Below are positions 62,900-64,000 of a DNA stretch of 64,000 nucleotides, one piece after another. This DNA is from Clostridium uliginosum (GTDB lineage Bacteria; Bacillota; Clostridia; Clostridiales; Clostridiaceae), in NCBI RefSeq assembly GCF_900112485.1, contig NZ_FOMG01000001.1, forward strand, positions 1 to 64,000. The letters run 5' to 3'. Position numbers and translations under genes: made by a program. Every line of letters starts with the position of its first letter. Positions within the stretch are counted from its first letter, which is position 1. The notes under the pieces were generated by a model. That model did not search any database. It was not told the DNA's origin and was given only the letters and a program-made list of their open reading frames with translations.

Positions 62900-64000
62900 A
62901 TGGCTGATAATGAGAAACTAATAGTCGAATTAGGTATTAAAAATAATAATGTTAATAAAGAAATTTCTAATATAAATAGAGAACTAAAAAACTTAGATAA
63001 AGAAGTTAAAAGCACCGATAAAACTACTAAACAATATGGACAAACTAATGATACTCTAAAAGTAAAATTAAGTAGTTTAGAAAAAATGTATAGTCTTAAT
63101 GCGAAAAAGTTAGAAGATTATAAAAAGAAAATGCAATCTACAACCGATACTATTAAAAAGCAAGAAGAAAAGATCTCTAACATGAAATTGCAAGGACAAG
63201 ATACGGTTAAAGCAGAGGAACAACTTGCACGAATGAAACAAACTTTATCTAATGTAGGGCATCAAGCGAAAATAACTGAAAATGATATGAAAGGTTTAGA
63301 AGGTGCTATAAAGGAAACTAACACAGCTTTAAAAGATACTAATGTAAGTACATATAAACAAAAGTTAGATAATTTAAGTAAAAGTTGTGCTAGTACAAGC
63401 GAAACACTTAAAAGTGCTGGTACTACTGCTAGTAACTTAGGGGGAAATATACTAAAAGCTACTGCACCATTGGTCGCTTTAGGAACTATTAGTACTAAAA
63501 TGGCTAGTGATTTTGAAACAAGTTTTGCACAAGTTACAACTATTGCAGACGAAAATGTAGTAAGTAATGATAAGATGAAAAAATCTATAATGGATTTAAG
63601 CAACCAGACTGGTATTAGTAGTAATGAGATTGCAGGAAATGTTTATGATGCAATTTCTGCTGGTCAAAAAACAGGTGATGCAGTTAACTTTGTATCAAAT
63701 TCTACAAAATTAGCCAAGGCTGGATTCGCTGAGGCTGGTCAATCACTCGATTTGTTAACTACTATTTTGAACTCTTATGGGATGGAAGCTTCAGAAGTTA
63801 CTAACGTATCAGACAAACTTATAACCACTCAAAATGTTGGTAAAACTACAGTTGCCCAACTTTCAGAAAGTATGGGTAAAGTAATTCCGACTGCAAAGGC
63901 AGTAGGCGTTAATCTAGATAACGTTTCAACGTCTTATGCATTATTAACTGCAAAAGGTATCGCAACTTCAGAAGCTGGAACATATGTATCATCAATGTTG
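62900..64000 (+). CDS. Phage tail tape measure protein (incomplete at window end)
   Basis: ATG at 62900 behind AAGGGAGGG opens MADNEKLIVELGIKNNNVNK, then a long coiled coil (about 15-140, ISNINRELKNLDKEVKSTDK). FETSFAQVTTIADENVVSND and LMDLSNQTGIS-like (IMDLSNQTGISSNEIAGNVY) followed by TILNSYGMEASEVTNVSDKL are the TP901-type tape-measure motifs. The frame is open to the last base, 367 codons so far. It sets tail length and guides DNA ejection. Confidence 0.93.
   Translation, partial: MADNEKLIVELGIKNNNVNKEISNINRELKNLDKEVKSTDKTTKQYGQTNDTLKVKLSSLEKMYSLNAKKLEDYKKKMQSTTDTIKKQEEKISNMKLQGQDTVKAEEQLARMKQTLSNVGHQAKITENDMKGLEGAIKETNTALKDTNVSTYKQKLDNLSKSCASTSETLKSAGTTASNLGGNILKATAPLVALGTISTKMASDFETSFAQVTTIADENVVSNDKMKKSIMDLSNQTGISSNEIAGNVYDAISAGQKTGDAVNFVSNSTKLAKAGFAEAGQSLDLLTTILNSYGMEASEVTNVSDKLITTQNVGKTTVAQLSESMGKVIPTAKAVGVNLDNVSTSYALLTAKGIATSEAGTYVSSML

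Overview
The window is AT-rich DNA with mostly codirectional genes, strong AGGAGG-type ribosome binding sites, and GTG and TTG starts. The gene families (LicT-type antitermination, HgdB/HgdC-like proteins, C_GCAxxG_C_C and DUF5692 proteins) point to an anaerobic Firmicute of the Clostridium sensu stricto type. No rRNA or tRNA gene was seen, so the species cannot be named.

Layout. About 0.3-14.7 kb is ordinary chromosome: a DUF5692 membrane protein, a three-gene osmoprotectant ABC transporter, a Rieske-containing FAD oxidoreductase, an APC permease, a DUF434 protein, and a beta-glucoside PTS operon (licT, bglP, bglA) controlled by RNA antitermination. This part is littered with small inverted-repeat elements and a decayed transposase. 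About 16.4-23.3 kb is a retron-type defence operon: a HEAT/ARM-like protein, a SWIM zinc-finger protein and a reverse transcriptase. It is followed by a GC-richer folded locus with its own promoter and terminator that looks like the msr-msd RNA, placed downstream of the RT. About 23.4-28.8 kb is a preQ1-riboswitch-led queuosine precursor cluster (queD, queE, folE, queC). It begins with an HgdB/HgdC-like ATP-driven reductase pair, and no queF, queG or queH was seen. Then come a C_GCAxxG_C_C protein and a half-size sulfite-reductase-like protein.

From about 30.3 kb to the end lies a prophage, probably a phage-plasmid. It opens with a tyrosine integrase and, on the opposite strand, a roughly 600-nt highly structured RNA gene with its own promoter and terminator. 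Two GIY-YIG proteins, a control region with paired palindromic operators, and a recombinase-like protein of the kind that can act as a phage master repressor follow, the last with helically phased DNA repeats. Next are a ParM/ParR partition pair, a 1092-residue protein with the signature of a YonO/QDE-1-type single-chain RNA polymerase, a helicase, accessory genes, and an HK97-type siphovirus head and tail module (HNH, TerS, TerL, portal, protease, capsid, connectors, tail tube, frameshifted tail chaperone, tape measure running off the end).

How it works together (inference). The recombinase-like regulator and its repeats would hold lysogeny. ParMR would keep an extrachromosomal form. The phage polymerase may transcribe late genes. 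The retron is a separate chromosomal defence locus.
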